From Diabrotica undecimpunctata (Eukaryota; Arthropoda; Insecta; Coleoptera; Chrysomelidae): 64,000 bases of DNA. The stretch is from positions 17,648,136-17,712,135 of the forward strand of contig NC_092813.1 of NCBI RefSeq assembly GCF_040954645.1, in the 5' to 3' direction. A program made the translations under genes and the position numbers. This document shows, one piece after another, positions 46,010 to 58,521 of this stretch (position 1 is its first letter; every line of letters starts with the position of its first letter). Under the pieces are notes generated by a model that was not told the origin of the DNA, searched no databases, and was given only the letters and a program-made list of their open reading frames with translations.

Positions 46010-47180
46010 CATTATGTTGATGCAGTACCTCGTAATTGTCAATTTAGCCATGCTAAATGTTTCACACCTCTATTCTGCGCATTCTAATCATTGCTTTTCT
46101 AAGCTTATTTGTTGTCGCTATATATTGGCAATATTTCACAAGATTTACGAAAAACGGTGCAAAGAGGAAAATCATAAAGTACTTTATCTAAAACTATTCA
46201 AGAACGTGATAAACCAGATAAAAATTTCTTTGTTTCAGCCTCGCAAAGATCAATGTGATATTTGTTTTATGTATAAAAATGGCAATTTCGAACAAAAAAC
46301 TTACGAAAAAAAAATTTGGGAAGATCTTAAAAAGAACAAGACAAGGAAAAAGCATTAAAAGAAGAATACCGTGCAGTTGTCGCCACAAATACCTGCAAGC
46401 GCACTTAAGAGATTATAAGAATAAAGTGTGTTGTCACAACTTTACATTGTAACTTGGTAACAAAAAAAGTTGTTTGCTATTGGTTTAATGAGATAGAAAC
46501 TCAAGGCCAAGCTTCAACCTATGCCTCTGTTTTGGTAGAATACCTAGAGGAAGAATTTTTGAAAAAATATAAATTATATATTCGGAGGGCTGTACTACCC
46601 AAAATAGAAATTTAATACTTGCCTATACTCTAACCTAGCTCTACCTAGCTGACAAATATAAGGTATTAATTGTTCAAAAATTTCTTGAAAAGGTTCACAC
46701 TCGGATGGAGTGTGACTCGGTTCATACGGTAATAGAACCACGTTTGAAAAATAAAGATATATACTTACCAAGTAATTATGTACCTAAAAATCCACAATAG
46801 GCTGGGCGAATTTAGCCATATGTAGCAAGAAATAGAAATTTTGACTTTTTAGGAAATTTTGGAGAGAAGAGCTTAATGAAGTATAAGTCTATGAGACCTT
46901 CAAGAACAAGTAATTTGAATTACCTAGTTACGGATATCCATGCGATTCAGTACAAAGGTGGTAAAATTTCATACAAAGTGGACTTTTGTGAAGAGTTTCA
47001 GAAAATACCAATACGGCCTGATAAAGTTGAATTTAAATCTGTGATATTTCCTCCTCTCTACAATTCCAGAAATCCAATAATTTAAACTAAATTTGAACAC
47101 TTTCAGGCGATAAAAAATGTCTTCCACGTGACTGTTGGTATTTTTATAATTCACCACCTTATAATAACAAAGAAAAATAG
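46010..47180 (+). pseudogene. Decayed DDE-type transposase of a widespread insect family (possibly Sola-like)
   Basis: Ordered pieces in changing frames: ISLFQPRKDQCDICFMYKNG with a CX2C pair, a Lys/Glu-rich helix, KVCCHNFTL, then CYWFNEIETQGQASTYASVL. Further on are remnants around 46680-46790 (degraded KFLEK-HT..E.DSVHT word), KYKSMRPSRTSNLNYLVTDI, YKGGKISYKVDF, PPLYNSR and a C-terminal FYNSPPY-like word. I know this order from uncharacterised repeat-derived proteins of insect genomes, thought to be transposases; the Sola label is a guess from memory. It splits element A4. Confidence 0.45.
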
Positions 47181-47599
47181 TTAACTCTTTAACCTAGTTT
47201 TATGAAAAAAGTTTTTAGTTCTTTTTCCAGAATTTATTTGATACTTTTAATTAAGACAACGTTAATATTTTATTATTATTTTTCTAATAAATCATTCGAA
47301 GACATAAAGCTGTTTTTCTTATTTTAAATTTGAGCACTACTTGGTAAGTGAACTCTTAGATAAAACATTACCTTGTAAATAGTGTCATTTTACTTAAATT
47401 CAAAATTACTCTAAAAAATATTCGCTTGTTTTATTGTTCTCACCAAAGGTAATCCTATTTCACAAAAAACATAATAAGATGCGCCCTAAATGAAATATGA
47501 TACGGTTTTATTGGTCTCCTCTAAAATCATCATCTTGTCACTTACGAGTTCCTGTTTTTACGCCGTCGATATATTAAAAATTCTTATATTTCTCCTACT

Positions 47600-49420
47600 A
47601 AAAGAACAATAATCTCAAGTATTTTCCCTTTTATTCCACACGATCTTGTACAGAATGCTATCGAAAATAGTATACGATCAGTAAGAATACCAGGAAAACG
47701 ATAGAACGACAACTTACTGGAGGAACATTGAAAAACAAAAAGAGTCCTGTCTACATAAAAATAAGGAGAAGAAGAAAAAGAACAAGAAGAAAAACAAAAT
47801 ACCAAAGACTTCAATGTGAAACCTACTCGAAATACAAGGGAACTAGATCAGCCAATTGCACCTCCCACCTCTACAAACAAACGAGGATATTCTGAAGTTC
47901 AAACCAGTTCTACTGACCCAGAACTAGTTCCAATGTGATGCCTCTCCCTAAAATAAATACCAAAAAACCAAAACAGAAACGAAGGATTTTCTTCACAAAA
48001 TGCACTCACGGAAACTGCAAAACAGTCTATTAAAAATATGTACCTTCAATACCCCGAAATATTGCATGCCATCTGACAACATGATCGCATTTATAGAAAA
48101 TACTTTCGGTTACAGGTCAGAATTCTAATTTACATCTGTTACATCCAATTTTTACAGACAGATCTGTGAAAATCAGAATAACTCACATAATAAAAAAAAC
48201 TTAACTAATAAAAAAAAATAATAAATTGAACATTGACTTAATGAAACCGAAAACTCGCCAAGCTCTAATATCTCCCAAGAACCCAGCGATGATTACCATT
48301 CTGATTTATCCCAACTATCCGAAAAATCATCTTATTGATACTAACATCATCCATCACTCAAACTTCACGCTAATACAGTGTAACTGCGATGGTTTTTATC
48401 CTCTCCTATAAAATCTGCAATCCCTTATATCTAATCACTCTCGCGATTTTCTTTGCTTACGGAAAACCAATTTTACCACAGTTCAGAATCCTTGATTAAA
48501 AAATTTTGTTGCTTACAACTATATTAGAATCAGTCATTTACATGCAAGTGGCGGAACTTTCATCTTTATACTCAAAGCTATACATCACCAAGAGTTTTCT
48601 TTAAATACTAATTTGGAGGCAATAGCAATAACTCCCTGGTGTATCAATACAGTAGTCGTTTTTAGTATATACATTCCTTTTTACGTTAACTTACAGAGCT
48701 CCGATCTATTCCATCTTATTCAAAAACTTTTCATTCCGTTTGTATAAGTTGGCGATTTCAATGATCATAATACACTATGAAGATCTGAATGAACATTTGG
48801 TCGAGGAAAAATTTTCCAGATAATAAACAATACCAATATTAACCTTTGAAACCTTGGAAACTCTAAATATTTTCACATACAATCCGGAACTTTTTTCTCC
48901 ATAAACTTGAGTTTTTGTGATCAAAAAATTGCTTCTCTCCACCACTGAAATATTCTTTAAACTCTATATAATAGTAGTCATTATAAGAATACAATTCATG
49001 AGAATAGGAAATGTTCATGAGAAATGGAAAATTTCTCAAGCAAACTGGGATTTCTTCAGTAAAATTCTTAGGGATTTAACGAATATAATTATCTTTAGAA
49101 ATAGCGTTGATGAATCTTTAACATACACTACGGATTGCCTTATTTCTGCTGCTGACCAATTCATAGATAAATATGTGATAAATTCCTCAAGGACAACTGA
49201 ATTAAAGAGTTCATAATTTTTTAAAAAATGAGTGCAAAATCACAACGAATTCTAAAAGTGAACAGAAAAGTATCGTGGGCAAACTTTGTGAGTTCTATTT
49301 CTACAGATTTCCGGACAAAAATTACGCAGATGAAGGCTGTAAATACAACTTCTTCAAAACCTGTACTAATTTATGAAGACAATGTTGTTACAGACAATCA
49401 ACATAAATAACTTACATACT
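47600..49420 (+). pseudogene. A4 continuation: ORF1 C-terminus, endonuclease, linker (heavily decayed)
   Basis: Broken frames give, in the expected order, an ORF1 tail (NKRGYSEVQTSS near 47880), the endonuclease start (TLIQCNCDGFYPLL, 48371-48411), the mid-endonuclease ASGGTFIFILKAIHHQEFSL and NLEAIAITPWC with VGDFNDHNTL (48550-48775). A linker follows (KVNRKVSWANFVSSISTDFR and SSKPVLIYEDN, 49258-49380). All match A1 in order and strand. Dozens of stops show great age. Similarity ends near 49420 at the next insertion. Confidence 0.6.
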
Positions 49421-49429
49421 TGCACATTC

Positions 49430-52400
49430 CATGACAAAACCATGTAACCTCGGAAACCTTTTTTGGATGGTGCTAGAAAGGTCACCAATGGAGACACAGC
49501 GGACGGCAGCCAGATGGTTGGTGGAGAGCGAGTCGTGGGTTCGAAACTAGCTTTGGAAACCGGGAATGGGTCCAACAGACGAGATAAATAAAGATAGGAT
49601 AAGAGATATTGGAAAAGATACAGAAATAAACAAAAAGATAGATGGGTAAAATTACCAAAGATAAGATAAGATAGGGAACAGGGCACCACTTAATTTTTAG
49701 GGGTGTAAGGAGAAAATTATGAAACCTTAGAAAAGAAAAGAGATACGGAAAGATCTTTAGGTTCAGAGATCAAACCCAAGAAAAGATATCAACAGTTAAT
49801 TATTAAATGAATATGGTTAACACTCTACATAAACAAATAATAAGTATATTAGGTATTATACCTACTTACCTACAAAACTTAATCAGCCTGATCTTTCTAC
49901 TGGTCAAAGGTATAATAATAATTTAATATAATAAGTAAATATTCAGAGTTACGGTTGTATCAGGAAAGTTTGTTAGGAGTCGACAAATAAAATACATACA
50001 TAAAACAATAACAATATATTCAACAACAAAATTATTACGCTTCTGAATGCAACACAAGTAATAAAAATACACCAACAACTATGAAATGGTGGTATACATA
50101 TAAAAATAAGCAGAAATATAATTAGAAAATACCTTTACAAAGATATATAACACAATCATGCACAAATAAAGTTTTGGCGTATCTCGAGATATTACAGAAA
50201 AAAAAATTTAATACAAATTATAACAAACACAAAAGATAACAAAAATTAATAAAATCTAAATTTACAAAAATACAGAAAGGTTACAGAAATGAAAACATAA
50301 AAATTTAACCAAACCGTACTTGGTTAAGTCGATTAGCGATCTCGCACTATTATTTAATGATAAACTGAGCTGATGAAATTTGGTTCGTAACAAAATACTG
50401 ACTGTTCTTTAAATTTAATGCAAAATTCAGTAGTTACTCTTAACTACATTTGAAGACATGTATGAATTTTAGATACGTCCGGATAATGGAAGATGATATG
50501 ATGCCATACCATATTACTCGCCAAGATAAGTGGAGAACAAAGATTATGCTAACTTACGGTAATTCCTGACGACTGCTGTATTAATTCACTGAAGTTAATA
50601 CTATACTTGTATTAAACACTGAATTTAATTAACATTAAAGGTGCTTTATGACTATATTTATTCTAATATAGTAGAAGATCAAAAAAAACTCAATTAAACA
50701 AGTGTATACACACTTATAAAGAAAATGCACAGAGAACGGTACGATAATAGAGATACAGTAAGATCTAGTCCTTACGCAAGGACTGTCTCACCAAGAGTAA
50801 CTTCTTTTCTCTACGAGTGCCCACCGTGAAGTAACCTGGTTCCTCTAAAATTTTACCAAACTACCCAAGAAAAGGTGAGGGTATCTCCCCCCCCCCCCAG
50901 AAATGATAGGCCAGCCTGTATCTATTTCTAAGAAGATAAGGTTATAACGGCTATCGGAAAGTTCGAGGTAATTTGGCACGTGATAAAATATGAAATCCCG
51001 AGATTCGGTCTTTCCCGAAAAACATTACAACGGGCGTTCGACGACAATTACCGAATTTATGAAAAATAACCCGGAAAAGGATTAACTAAGGATTAGCCAA
51101 ACCGGCGTCTTTAAATAAATACGTAGGTAGATCTTTCAGTCATATTTCGGTAGTTTCCCAATAAAAAATTCTGATCGTAAACACGACCATCAGCGTATCA
51201 TCCACATGGGTAAAAGGAATTAATTTAATATATTAATTAAAAAAATGTTACAACCACAGCCAACTTTTTTATTCCGTACGCGAATAATAATACTGTAACG
51301 TATATTTTGCCTACCACATGGGGTATTACTATAGGGGGTTGAAAATTGGAGATAGAAGTTACTGGGGTGGAGATAGTGCAAGCAAAAAAACGAAACTGTT
51401 GCGAACGGCTCTCAGGGTTTATTTGGAGAACTGGTGGATAAGTGAATGAAACAATGGGATTGGATTGGGGTAACTACAAAAATGAAATAAAGGGGTACTT
51501 ACATGAGTCTCTTGGAACAAACAAAACACAAGAAGGTCCTCTAGCTATTTAAAATGCGACGCCGCTTTGGGAAAACTTCCTACTGGATGAAAGAAAAAGG
51601 CTCTTCACTCCTAAAAAACACAAGAAAAAAGGTTAGAATCTTTTTTTAAATAAATAGACAAAATGGTTTGGGAAAAAAGTTAAACATTTATTGTTGTCTC
51701 AGCACAAACAGTCACAAATATAGATGATAATACAAAAAAATACTATATAATTAATTACAAAGATAAATTCCAAAAATAACAAAGAAAAAACACTTACTAT
51801 GTCATATCAGTTTACAATCTCTTGAAGTTGGAGATACTACAATACTTACAATTGTTATTTGGCGATGATTTGTAGCAGAAATAAATTGATTATAAACGAA
51901 AAAATATGTTTTTAAATGAAACTATGCGTAGAGATCAACCTTTTTCTAAAAACAAAACAAAATCTCAAATATGATTAAATATTTACCAAATGTAAAAAAT
52001 AGTGCTAGCTGTCATATGTCAATACTAAATCTTAAAACAGAACAAATAATATGACAGCTATAGCCACACCCTACATTTATAATTTTAATTATTACAATTA
52101 TGAAAGCAATTATTATTAAAATATGTTTATCTTCAAAAATCAACACAAAAAAGTTACCTGGGTTTCACTAAAATTTCTTTACTTTAAATTTCTGGACTTC
52201 ACTGGACTTTGAATTTCTTGGGTTAGAACTGGAGTTAGATTCACCGCTACACGAACAAATTCATCTCCAAACGGAGATGGACTCGGCTTCTTAAAAAACT
52301 AGATCCATGTTGGTATTTTTTAAAATTGGTTGGAAACGCCGTTTTACAAGTATCTCAGATGAGAGACGGCTTACAAATAAAAAACAGTGATTACTCTTAT

Positions 52401-52680
52401 TGGAACTGACACATTGCTTTGAGTATAAATGACGTTTTCTAACAAATTTTGACGGTTTGTTTCTTCAAACTACATACCGACGTCTGTTCTCAATGACCAA
52501 CCATGCAAACCTCTATAACTACACATACTGCACAATTGACTACCACAAATCTACTTATTTTCCATAAAAAAGGACCAGAAACGAAGAAACTACGGATTTG
52601 AAGCTAAATTCGGACTCCAACAAAACTAAACACGCCTTTAACAGCGGCCGGCCTTACCGAGAGTGAATGTAACTTTTAAA
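49430..52680. other. 3.2 kb insertion without coding capacity
   Basis: This separates the linker of A4 from its RT. No open frame longer than about 60 codons exists between 49690 and 53010 on either strand. The left part has a GGGTTCGAAAC word (49550) like a tRNA B box and a GATA-rich stretch. The middle has a 14-base C run at 50887-50900 and a locally GC-richer region (50750-51150). The right part is AT-rich again with patchy internal repeats. It may be one or more non-autonomous elements or a solo LTR; I could not define ends. Confidence 0.5.
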
Positions 52681-52689
52681 GATCATTTG

Positions 52690-54410
52690 CTTCCTCGCAT
52701 AACCTTCTCAGCGATCTAAATAGATGTTTATTTGAAACGCAGAATATTAAGTGGATTCGATCAAAAGAAAATACCAAAGAAATACGTGTCCGTGATACAT
52801 CAACAAACTTAAAATGTTTTTATATTAACTCGGCCACGCAAAGAGGATTGAAATAATACTTCGGTGTTTTAGCAAATACGAGGGGATTTCAATATATACC
52901 AAGGAATTTAAAAATGCTACAATACACCCCTTGCTTTAAATCAGTCGAATTCAATTAATCACCCGAACAAGAACTTAATCTCGCCATCTCTTCTACAAAA
53001 AATTCAGCGGCAGGTTTTGATAACACTCCGTCAATTTTTCTTAAAAATCTTCACCAAGAACCGCTATCCAAACTCCTCGTACTTTATAATAATATGGAGT
53101 AATCAAGATTTCCCCGCCATCTGGCCACAATCAATCATTATACCTATTAACAAAACTAATGGCTTATTAAGCTCTTCTGTATCAATATATATGTTTTTTA
53201 AATTATTAGAGAAGATGATAAAAACAAACTTCTGCTTTGCCACCTGGAGCATCATAATTTTCTAGTTGCTGCTCAATCAGGTTTTAGAGCTAATAGCCAG
53301 TTTGGTTCTACTTCAATCAGAAATTTCTAAAGCCATAACAAATAAGAGCGATGTCGCTGTGGCCATGGATATACAGAGCGCCGTTCAGACTGTATCTAAG
53401 GTCTTTCATCGTTGAAAAACTTAAATAATTTATTCTTTCTGTAAATATTTTACCATTTATATGTACTTTTTTGACTAATAGATTCTTTAAAGTTTCTACA
53501 AATCGAAAAGCCTCTGCATCACTCACTCTTCAAAACGGTGTATCGTAACTCTCAGTTTTGAACACTACCTTTTTTCTTCTCAATATAAATTACATGGGTT
53601 CCTTCGTTCCTCTTTAGTAAAATATGTGATATATGCGGACGACCTTATCATATTTTGTCAAGAAAAAGTCACAAAAACTACATGTTCTTTATTTCAGAAC
53701 GTATTAGATAGGATTTATAAGTGGCCGGCAGAAATTGGTTTCAAATTTTCCCCCTCTATATTCAGAGTTATCCAATTTAGTGGAAAATATGGTTGCCATT
53801 CTCCTGTTATTTATCTAAACAGAGTCCCACTCAAAGTTGTTGATCAACAAAAATTTTTAGGAGCTACTTTTCACACACGATTTACATATAGATATCGCAT
53901 TGAAAACACTTAAAGCAACTGTTTAAATAGAATAAAAATTTTACAAAATCTAGCTCACGACCAATGGGGAGCTGAAGAAAAAATCCTATTGAGAATCTAT
54001 AGAGCTCTTAATCACTCCAGATTAGATTATGGAAATATGCTCTTCATGGCAGCCTATACGTGTCTCTCAAATCTTTAAATTCAATATAAACGATATCCTT
54101 ACTATATGTGTAGGTGCATTTAGATCTAGCTCAGTTGTAATTATCTGCATTGAATCTTTTGAACCTCCCCTTTTTATATGACGTTAACTATCTATCGTAC
54201 TATCTTTTTATTTCACCAGAGAAAGCGCCAATCGAAAAATTCCAGTAACCAAACTCATCAATTTTTTCCATCAAGTTCCTAAAAAATACATACAGATCTG
54301 TGCATAATTAGTAAAGCCTTTGTTAGAAGATACAAACCTGACAATAACCACCTTCATCAGTACACCATACTTTTATGAACTCAGGTTACAATATAAATTC
54401 GCAATAAATT
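52690..54410 (+). pseudogene. A4 continuation: reverse transcriptase relic
   Basis: Readable blocks on the plus strand: SPEQELNLAISSTKNSAAGF and DNTPSIFLKNLHQEPL (about 52960-53060), LVAAQSGFRANSQFGST (53260-53310), YADDLIIFCQEK (catalytic YADD at 53629), IYKWPAEIGFKFSP and FLGATFHTRFTY (53700-53890), and GAEEKILLRIYRALNHSRLDYG (53970-54030). The positions match A1/A2 RT in order and continue the linker that ends at 49420. The RNase H is not recognisable. Confidence 0.65.
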
Positions 54411-54437
54411 GTTTATACCAGTAAACGGTACTCGATA

Positions 54438-54627
54438 TATAGAGTGGCCCAAAAGTCTGGAAACGACCAATTATCTCGTAAATTACAAGTCATAATTTTA
54501 CAAAATTTGAGGTACACCTATTTTGGAATACGGAAATTCCATATTTGATATTTGCAATGTTGCCAGAGTGACCGTTTCTCTTATATTATTAGTAACTTTG
54601 GTTTTTCAAATTCATCACCCTGTATAT
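54438..54627. repeat. ~190-bp MITE-like element
   Basis: Starts TATAGAGTGGCCC and ends CACCCTGTATA, imperfect inverted ends with TATA(C/G)AG(G/A)GTG. It lies just after the last recognisable part of A4. The class is not known. Confidence 0.4.
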
Positions 54628-55162
54628 TTAGTCATTATTGGAAACTCCTATTCAATACGAGTTCAACCATATGTAACACTTATGATAATATGTAGTCTGT
54701 AAGGTCTTAAATATATAAAACAGTGCAAAATGCAAAAGCAATGGCTTCTTCTATGGAACTACCTCAATCGTTCTCAAAATTTAGCCAAAGTAACAGTTAA
54801 CCAAAGCCTAAAGTAAGACCTTAATTGACACTAAAAGCTCAGATACTTTTTAAGATCCTACAAATGACTTTTTAAAACAATGTTTCTTATTACTCGTCAC
54901 CCTATGGACTACATCATTACACAGCTGCACAACAACAAAAGTAACGTCTTACAAGAAAACTAAATATTTAAATTGATATAACATTCCAATTAAAACTCTT
55001 TCTAAACTGCTTTTTCATGACAACTATTTTAATTTGTACTATTATTTACTTGACAAGTCAAAGACTTGGATTACTGAACCACATATTTGATGTTTCTACT
55101 ACCGGAAATTGTTCCATAAACTTATCACAATTAAAATTTATTTGTCGCGCTGTTGAAATTAT
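54628..55162. other. Unassigned non-coding sequence
   Basis: AT-rich; no coding signal or repeat recognised, apart from the start of the foldback arm at its right edge. Confidence 0.4.
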
Positions 55163-55380
55163 ATTTTTTGGTCTTGGTTTTTGCACTTTCGTTTTGAAAG
55201 GCGTTGGGATAGAAAATTGAAATAAAGACGGTTGGAAATAGGGAAAAAAGACGAGCCTATAGACACCCAATACGGCATAGTTTTATCCACTCAAAGTATT
55301 TTTTAAAATTTTATGCTTTTGACCATTTATCAAATTTTGTGTAAACTTTAGACTGTGCTCGCTTGGAAACACGAATAGAT

Positions 55381-56078
55381 CTTCTTCTTCTTAAAGTACC
55401 TATCCGTTCCGGATGTTGGCGATCATTACGGCTATCTTTACTTTGTTTATTGCAGCGCGGAACAGTTCAGTGGTAGTCGTGTTATACCACTTTCGTAAAT
55501 TTTGAAGCCAGGAAATGCGTCTTCTTCCCGGTCCCCTCTTACCATTTACCTTCCCTTGGAGAATCAGCTGGAGAAGGCCGTAACGTTCTTGATTTCTCAT
55601 TACATGTCCTAGATATTCCAACTTTTTAGTTTTGACAGTCATTAGAATTTCACATTCTTTCCCCATTCTACGCAGGACCTCCACATTAGTAACTCTGTCA
55701 ACTCAGTATATACGTAAGATGCGCCTATAACACCACATTTCGAAAGCTTCGAGCCGATTCATAGATGCAACAGTCAGTGTCCACGCTTCCATTCCGTAGA
55801 GCAGAACTGTGAATATGTAGCAGTTCAATAGACGGCATTTTGTTTTTAATGATATGTCTCGACTGTTGAAAATGGTTGTCATTCTAACGAATGCAGCTTT
55901 TGCTTTTATTATTCGCTGTTTAATTTCTGTTGAGTGGTCCCATTGGCTATTTAAATTGGTGCCTAGATATACATATTGCTCAACTCTTTCGATATTCTGT
56001 TGGTTGATTGTAAGTTGAACGTTTAGTATTGGTTTTTTACTAATTGTCATAAATTTGGTTTTCTTTATGTTAAGAGCT
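55381..56078 (-). mobile_element. 5'-truncated RTE-like retrotransposon with 10-bp target duplication
   Basis: 698 bases, minus strand. The ORF2 C-terminus is in two frames: 56050-55703 (NIERVEQYVYLGTNLNSQWD, LLYGMEAWTL) and 55684-55400 (KKLEYLGHVMRNQERYG, GPGRRRISWLQNL). They are separated by a stop with a small shift near 55700. The 3' end is CTTCTTCTTCTT on the plus strand, that is a GAA repeat tail. ACGAATAGAT occurs at 55371-55380 and again at 56079-56088, a perfect duplication of the target, which is a satellite subrepeat. It is the same family as 31443-33520. Confidence 0.9.
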
Positions 56079-56754
56079 TACGAATAGATATAAAGTTTTA
56101 ATAAAGACAGTTGGAAAGAGAAAAAGAGAACGTAAAAATCGATACCCAACAAGACATAGTTTTTACACTCTGAGTATTTTTTTTTTAAATTGTATGCTTT
56201 TTACCATTTATCAATTTTTTCTGAAAACTTTAGAAACCGATCGCTTGGAAATGCAAATAAGTAGAAAGTTGCAATAAGGACGGTTGAAAGAGGAAACAAA
56301 GAGGACTCTGTAGATACCCAGCAAGGCATAGTTTTATCCACTCTGAATATTTTTTAAAATTTCATGCTTTTTACCCCTTATCCAATTTTGTGTAAACTTT
56401 AGACAGCGCTCGCTTGGATACACGAATAGATACAAAGTTTTAATAAAGACAGTTGGAAAGTGAAAAAGAAAACAAAAAAATCGATACCCAACACGGTACA
56501 GTTTTATTCACCCTGAGTATTTTTTTTAAATTGTATGCTTTTTGCCATTTATCAAAATTAAAACCGATCGCTTGGAAATGCAAATAAGTAGAAAGTTGCA
56601 ATAAGGACGGTTGAAAGATGAAACTAAGACTAACCTGTAGGCACCCAACAAGGCATAGTTTTATCCACCCTAAGTATTTTTTTCTTACCAAGACAACCTC
56701 CAATTAAAAAATATACTTAGTAGTTAATACATTCATTAGAAATCCTTGAAAATA

Positions 56755-57240
56755 GACAATGTTTTATGGCATTTTTAAGAAAAATGACCACAAAAATCAT
56801 CCACGTGTGTTGATGTTTCGCACTAAATATATCAGGAGCCACCCTTGAATCAATTAAGTGGGAAATAAAATTCAACAAAGTAATTAAAATTGAATTGTCT
56901 GGGATGATGGTTTATCTGTTTTAACATAAAATATAACGGATGAAATGAACATAGAAATACATTACCTACTAAGTCTATTTTTTTATTGAGGAAGATGTCT
57001 TGGCAAGAAAAAAATACTTAGAGAGGATAAAACTATGCTTTGTTGGGTATCTACAGGTTTGTTTTTTTTTTCCTCTCTCAACTGTCCTTACTGCAACTTT
57101 CTACTTGTTTGCATTTCCAAGCGATCGCTTTCTAAAATTTTCAGAAAATTGAATAAATGGTAAAAAGCATACAATTTAAAAAAATATTTAGAGTGAATAA
57201 AACTGTGCCTTGTTGTGTATCGATTTTTTTGTTTTCTTTC
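56755..57240. repeat. Direct repeat, copy 1
   Basis: Matches 58028-58513 in the same orientation with few differences over most of its length (catttttaagaaaaatgac, catccacgtgtgttgatg, aaagtaattaaaattg, and a minus-strand subrepeat at the end). Offset about 1273 bases. It contains the foldback loop and the first subrepeat of the right arm. Confidence 0.8.
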
Positions 57241-57640
57241 TCTCTTTCTAACTTTTTTTATTAAAACTTTATCTAGTCGTGTTTCCAAGCGAGCGCTCTC
57301 TAAAGTTTACAAAAAATTTGAAAAATGGTAAAAAGCATAAAATTTAAAAAAATACTCAAAGTGGATAAAACTATGCCTTGTTGGATGTTTATAGGCTTAT
57401 CTTTTTTCCCTATTTCCAACCGTCTTTATTTTATGTTTCTATCCCAACGCCTTTAAAAGCAAAAGTTAAAAACCTAGACCGATTTTTTGTACATCTTCGG
57501 TAATTAGATTCTTCTGACAAAAAAAATCTTTAAATTTAGCTAAAATTGCTGCTAAAAAAAAGAACGAAAATTATAAGAAACATGGATAAACAGTGTATAA
57601 ATATATTACACTTATAGCCCAGGGAAATAAGCATTTCAAA

Positions 57641-58040
57641 ACAACAAAAAAAAACCTATATGTTACCTGCAGTCAATTTTTTGGACTTAATTAGTTTTTA
57701 ACAAATTAAGGTCAAAAAACGGAAAATTTTTGCTTTTATCGCCTATCAGCTAGAAGTGAAGCATTTTAAACAAATTTTAGAAGAGACGAAACTTATAAGT
57801 CTTATAAAAACCTTCAAAATGGCGGTTTTTAAATGTTTCTATCCTTATGTGTAGCTTAGGAAGTTGCAAAATAAGTCAAAATTTTCGGTTTTTTATAAAT
57901 GTTAATACCTTTTTTGAAAATAAACTTATAACATTTATATTTTATGGAATATTGTGTCTAGTAGTGCTTAAAATATGGTCAAAATTTTAAAGTGATCGGT
58001 CAAATAGTTTAAAAGTTATTTTATATGATTATCCCAAATT
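57641..58040 (+). repeat. Left arm of a ~400-bp inverted repeat
   Basis: Pairs with 59580-59976 on the opposite strand. Landmarks: acctata...ctgcag, aattaaggtcaaaaaacgg, aaaaccttcaaaatggcg, ttttataaatgttaata, aagtgatcggtcaaatag. The copies are similar but diverged with small indels. Confidence 0.8.
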
Positions 58041-58513
58041 AATTTATGGCATTTTTAAGAAAAATGACATCATCCACGTGTGTTGATGTTTCGCACTAAA
58101 TATATCAGGGGCCACCGTTGAATCAATTTGGTGTGGAATAAAATTCTACAAAGTAATTAAAATTGGATTGTATTGGGATGATAGTTTTTCGTTTTAACAT
58201 AAAATATAACGGATAAAATGAACATAGAAATGCAGTACCTACTAGGTCTATTTTTTATTGGGGAAGATGTCTTAGTGAGAAAAAAATATTTAGTGAGGAT
58301 AAAACTATGCCTTGTTGGGTATCTATAGGTTCATTTTTTTTTTCCTCTCTCAACTGCCCTTACTGCAACTTTCTACTTGTTTGCATTTCCAAGCGATCGC
58401 TCTCTAAAATTTTCAGAAAATTGAATAAATGGTAAAAAGCATATTTTAAAAAAATATTCAAAGTAAATAAAACTGTGCCTTGTTGTGTTTCGATTTTTTT
58501 GTTTTCTTTTTCT
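58028..58513. repeat. Direct repeat, copy 2
   Basis: Second copy of 56755-57240, cut at its right end by the MITE that starts at 58522. Confidence 0.8.
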
Positions 58514-58521
58514 CGAATATG

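Larger units (their letters stand above)
55163..57493. repeat. Foldback structure of ~170-bp subrepeats (satellite array 2)
   Basis: The left arm 55163-56702 (842 bases without the RTE insert) carries about five subrepeats on the plus strand; GAC(G/A)GTTG(G)AAA occurs at about 55229, 56107, 56279, 56447 and 56606, spacing 159-172. The right arm 56990-57493 carries three of the same subrepeats on the minus strand. Arms end in matching unique sequence: ttttgaaaggcgttggg near 55192 and its complement near 57440. The inner edges also match (cttaccaagacaacctc at 56685, complement-like sequence at 56990). Two subrepeat types alternate: one with acacgaatagatacaaagtt, one with atgcaaataagtagaaagtt. 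Frames across it (for example 57288-57088) are not genes. Confidence 0.85.

Noticed and set aside
49540..49562. tRNA gene
   Set aside because: Only a B-box-like word is present; no cloverleaf could be drawn from the flanks.
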